The notes beneath the pieces are model-generated. The model searched no databases and was not told the DNA's origin. It was given only the letters and a program-made list of their open reading frames with translations. A stretch of DNA of 64,000 bases from JABWBD01 sp040768665 (GTDB lineage Bacteria > Planctomycetota > Planctomycetia > Pirellulales > Thermoguttaceae), in NCBI GenBank assembly GCA_040768665.1, contig JAXGMN010000052.1:1-64000 (forward strand), written 5' to 3'. Positions 61,174 through 64,000 of this stretch are shown here, piece after piece (the stretch's first letter is position 1; the number at the start of each line of letters is the position of its first letter). The translations under genes and the position numbers were made by a program.

Positions 61174-63569
61174 TGCTTGAGAAAACGCCCGGGCCGCCGG
61201 CAGGGCTTCGCCGCCTGGTAGAGCGCCAGTTCTTCGTCGATCCGCTGGATGAGTTTCCCGTCGCCTCCCGCCGCGGCCAACTGCTTTGCTCGCTGGGCCA
61301 TGTACACCGCGTCGCCGAACTGCCCCGCTTCGGCGTACGCCGCCGCCAGCACGGCCAGCGCGTAGGGGTCCTGGAAACCTGTAAGCCTGGCGGCCTTGCC
61401 GGCCAGCTCCGTCGCTTCCCCGCCGTTGCGCACTTCGTCGCTTTCGCTCATCGCAAGCACCGCCGCCAGGCGCACCAGCGCAGGCACGTAGTCGGGCGAA
61501 GCCTCCACCGCCTGCCGATAGGCGTCCAGCGCCTCTTGAACTCGACCTGCCTCGAGTGACGAATCGCCCCGCTCGACGTGCCGCCGGGCCTCGGCATACA
61601 AAGGATTGAATCGGGCCGCCTCGGCCAGGTGGGCTCGGCCTTCCTGCGCCCGCCCCAACCCCTCCAGAACCCGTCCCAGAACGACGTGCGCCGAGGCGTT
61701 GTCCGGCTTGAGCTTGAGCGAAGTCCGCAGCGGATCGATCGCCTCCTGGAACTTTCCCTGCCGGGCCAGCACGTTGCCCAGGTTCGAATGGGCCTCGGCG
61801 AAATCGGGCGCAAGCTCGATCACCTTGCGAAACTGGGGCTCCGCTCCGGCGGGGTCGTCGAGCGACATCAGCGCTACCCCCAGCCCCTGATAGGCCTCGA
61901 CGTACTTCGGGTTCGCCTCGATCGCCTTGCGATAGTTGCGAGCCGCCGACTCGTAAGCGCCCTCCTGGTACGCTTGATAGCCGGCACGATAGTAGTTGTA
62001 GTCGTCGACAAAGGTCTGCCGGATCTGCCGGATCGCCCCGGCACGGTTGTTGCAGAACTCGGGGATATTCGCCGCCTTGTCCGAAGCCGTGAAATGCTCA
62101 AGCAACACCGGCGGACTGCTGCGACCCTCTTCGTCGATATGCGTCAGCATCAGTTGCGTGTAAGGCGAGAATGCCTTGGAAGAAAACACCAGCCAGCGGG
62201 AGTTGGGTGACCAACTGTGCCAAGAGTTCATCCGGCCGGTATTGCACTCAAGCCGCCTGGCTTCGCCGCCTGCCGCCGGGATGATCCATAGCCGGCTGTC
62301 CGGTTGAAGCAGCATGAAACTCCTTGCCTGGCAGAAGACGATCCACTTGCCGTCCGGAGAGTATTTGGGGAAGTAATTGCTCATGCCGTTTCGCGACGCG
62401 CCTTCCAGCGGCTCCAGCTCTCCGCCACGGCCGCCGTTGAACTCGATGCGATACAGGTCGTACTGAAAGGTCTTCCCCTCTTCCAAAAACTCCTTCGCCT
62501 CGTCCGCATCCAGCAGGCTCGACTCCGTCTTGCGAAGGTGTTTCAGGTCGTAAGCCTTCTGCCTGGCGAACACGATGTGTCTTCCGTCGGGACTCCATAC
62601 CGGATTGGCCTGAACATATCGCGGGTCGTCGGCGCCGGGCAGCGAGTGAAACGTCCTCTTTTCGATGTCGTAATAGACCAGAATTCCGCGAATCGGAAAG
62701 AACAACTGGGAAAAGGCCAAATCCGGCCGGTCGACGAAGACCGATCGATCCTTGACCATGCAAATGCAGTACTTTCCGTCGGGCGAGATCTGCGGCAGCA
62801 GGCCGAACGTCTTCTGCTTGTCTTCCGGACGGTAGCCGTTCCAGGTGATCGTCTTGGCTCCATCCAGGACCATCTCCTCTGCAACCGGCGCGATGACGTA
62901 CGACGCCTTGTCGTTGGCATAATCGACGTCCATGCCCATCGTCGAGCCGTCGGCGGAAAACGAGTGGCAGTTCGCGCAGCTAGGAAGGCCCTCCAGAACC
63001 ACGGGCGGCTTCGGCGAATCGACCGTGCCGAACCGCCACCGGATATGCCGCGCCGGATCGGTCACGGCCTCGATGAACGGCAGATGCACCTCCCGGTAGA
63101 ACAGCGGCGCCCCGACCTCGTCCCCTGAAGTGCGGATCGCCACCCGCGACGCACTGAGGACAATTCCGGCGCGTCGGTCGTTCACCCCCAGAACCGTGAT
63201 CTCTGCCGGATGCTGCCGGCTGTGCTTCTTGATCGTCCGCCAGGCGGTCTCCGAGGGTTTCCACTCGCGCAAATCCGACCAGAAGCTCAACCGCTGCGTC
63301 CGACCGTTGAGCTGCACTCCGATCGCCCAACGGTTTGCTTCCGGGCACGAATCTTCCCAACGAAACGTCGGAGCGACGATTTCCGGCGGAAACGTGGCGC
63401 CATCGATCGGGTACCGGATCTCAAGACCGCGATGCCCTTCCGCGGAATCAAATCCCGCGAGCACGCTTTCCGCGGAAACCTCCGTCCTGCGAAGAACGAG
63501 CAATCCCACGCTACCGACCGCGACCAAACCGGCGGCGAAGAGCACGCAATAGATGACCCGTTTTCTCAC
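61167..63569 (-). CDS. TPR/beta-propeller protein with haem c motif, copy A
   Basis: 800 residues from a GTG with GAGGG four bases before it. Same plan as copy B: N-terminal helix (VIYCVLFAAGLVAVGSVGLL), YPIDGATFPPEIVAPTFRWE, haem c site CANCH (Cys198, Cys201, His202), propeller repeats (QISPDGKYCICMVKDRSVFV, PVWSPDGRHIVFARQK, SPNSRWLVFSSKA) and TPRs (AIEANPKYVEAYQGLGVALM). The two genes form an operon and probably a hetero-oligomeric complex at the membrane. Their substrate or partner is unknown. Confidence 0.88.
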   Translation of the reverse strand: MRKRVIYCVLFAAGLVAVGSVGLLVLRRTEVSAESVLAGFDSAEGHRGLEIRYPIDGATFPPEIVAPTFRWEDSCPEANRWAIGVQLNGRTQRLSFWSDLREWKPSETAWRTIKKHSRQHPAEITVLGVNDRRAGIVLSASRVAIRTSGDEVGAPLFYREVHLPFIEAVTDPARHIRWRFGTVDSPKPPVVLEGLPSCANCHSFSADGSTMGMDVDYANDKASYVIAPVAEEMVLDGAKTITWNGYRPEDKQKTFGLLPQISPDGKYCICMVKDRSVFVDRPDLAFSQLFFPIRGILVYYDIEKRTFHSLPGADDPRYVQANPVWSPDGRHIVFARQKAYDLKHLRKTESSLLDADEAKEFLEEGKTFQYDLYRIEFNGGRGGELEPLEGASRNGMSNYFPKYSPDGKWIVFCQARSFMLLQPDSRLWIIPAAGGEARRLECNTGRMNSWHSWSPNSRWLVFSSKAFSPYTQLMLTHIDEEGRSSPPVLLEHFTASDKAANIPEFCNNRAGAIRQIRQTFVDDYNYYRAGYQAYQEGAYESAARNYRKAIEANPKYVEAYQGLGVALMSLDDPAGAEPQFRKVIELAPDFAEAHSNLGNVLARQGKFQEAIDPLRTSLKLKPDNASAHVVLGRVLEGLGRAQEGRAHLAEAARFNPLYAEARRHVERGDSSLEAGRVQEALDAYRQAVEASPDYVPALVRLAAVLAMSESDEVRNGGEATELAGKAARLTGFQDPYALAVLAAAYAEAGQFGDAVYMAQRAKQLAAAGGDGKLIQRIDEELALYQAAKPCRRPGRFLKQW

Positions 63570-64000
63570 AATTCCCTCTCGCCGCCGTCAACCTGACGAA
63601 GAGCCTATGCCAAGACCTCGTGCTCTAAATCCACCCTAATCCCAGACCCCCGGACGGTCAAACGCGACCTGCTCGGCATGTGCGGCAAAGGGTCTGGCGT
63701 CTCTTTCCGTATCGGCCGCGATACCGTTCTGCCGCACCGTAGCGGCTGGTGGCCGATACGGAAAAAGATTCCAGACCTGGAGAGGTGAAAACATGGGGAT
63801 TTCATCCGCCTGTTTGGCTTCGGGTTTCATTCTGCAAGGTAGGGCGTTTTCTTGTTGGCCAAAGGCCTCTCATCACCGTAGCCTGGGGTCGTTCCCCAGG
63901 GACAAGGAAGCAAAACAAGTTTTTTTGGCCAAAGGCCATATTCACCGTAGTCGGAACGACACCTGTCCGGGTGAACATAGCCGTTGGCCAAAAACCACGC
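63570..64000. repeat. Upstream region with inverted and direct repeats
   Basis: TTTCCGTATCGGCC (about 63705) pairs with GGCCGATACGGAAA (about 63752). From 63854 a TTGGCCAAAGGCC...CACCGTAG segment occurs twice (63855 and 63928), and once more in part at the window end. No convincing gene is present. Promoters for the twin TPR genes must lie here. Confidence 0.7.

Noticed and set aside
63605..63830. Small minus-strand genes near the window end
   Set aside because: They lie across an inverted repeat and have no ribosome binding site or recognisable features.

Overview
The window is GC-rich and has the gene content of a planctomycete, probably Pirellulales. The evidence is three DUF1559 pseudopilin-like proteins with type IV prepilin leaders, small lipoproteins paired with them, twin TPR/beta-propeller proteins with a c-type haem motif, an ECF sigma/anti-sigma pair, a PP2C phosphatase, and a very heavy load of intergenic palindromic repeats. 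No rRNA, tRNA or CRISPR was seen.

Layout. 0-7.7 kb: a chemosensory-type signalling block (CheB; a broken CheB-CheR-PAS gene; a PAS-histidine kinase-receiver hybrid) lying between two arrays of one 69-72 bp hairpin repeat. 7.8-17.2 kb: prolyl oligopeptidase, tandem thioredoxin protein, GxxExxY protein, PDZ protein, anti-sigma, ECF sigma, PEGA lipoprotein and PP2C phosphatase. 17.3-23.0 kb (minus strand): SMP-30 lactonase, sulfotransferase-like protein, a GT2-type glycosyltransferase, a bifunctional glycosyltransferase and a radical SAM/SPASM protein. 23.6-26.9 kb: orphan receiver and a fused acyl-CoA dehydratase activase. 27.4-35.4 kb (plus strand): a virion-structure operon (prohead protease/scaffold, cement, major capsid, neck and tail genes, a bifunctional glycosyltransferase) with no terminase, portal or integrase in view. 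35.7-50.7 kb: housekeeping and envelope genes (sodium symporter, PanB, a GlsB-type membrane protein, frameshifted ChaN, PDZ protein, SIMPL, dihaem cytochrome with a YVTN propeller, App1 phosphatase, DUF456, GlgC, porin). 51.2-58.7 kb: a DUF1559/lipoprotein cluster containing a decayed ISAs1-type transposase and a partial duplication. 58.7-63.6 kb: two paralogous TPR/propeller proteins with overlapping ends.

The most interesting signal is that the two operons carrying glycosyltransferases (minus strand starting at 23.04 kb, plus strand starting at 27.39 kb) are each preceded, 95-120 bases upstream, by a short promoter-leader-terminator element. The two elements share conserved blocks and point outwards from each other. 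This suggests co-regulation by a shared attenuator or a pair of related small RNAs, linking a glycan/peptide modification set to a capsid gene set. A second theme is low-complexity, text-like DNA inserted in frame between the domains of four enzymes. A third is several families of REP/REPIN-like palindromes; one sits inside the capsid operon and is bracketed by a 15 bp duplication that includes a start codon.

Some disruptions may be assembly errors and should be checked against reads: the 44 bp duplication in CheB-CheR, the single-base loss in ChaN, and the deletion-only divergence at 57.36-57.62 kb.
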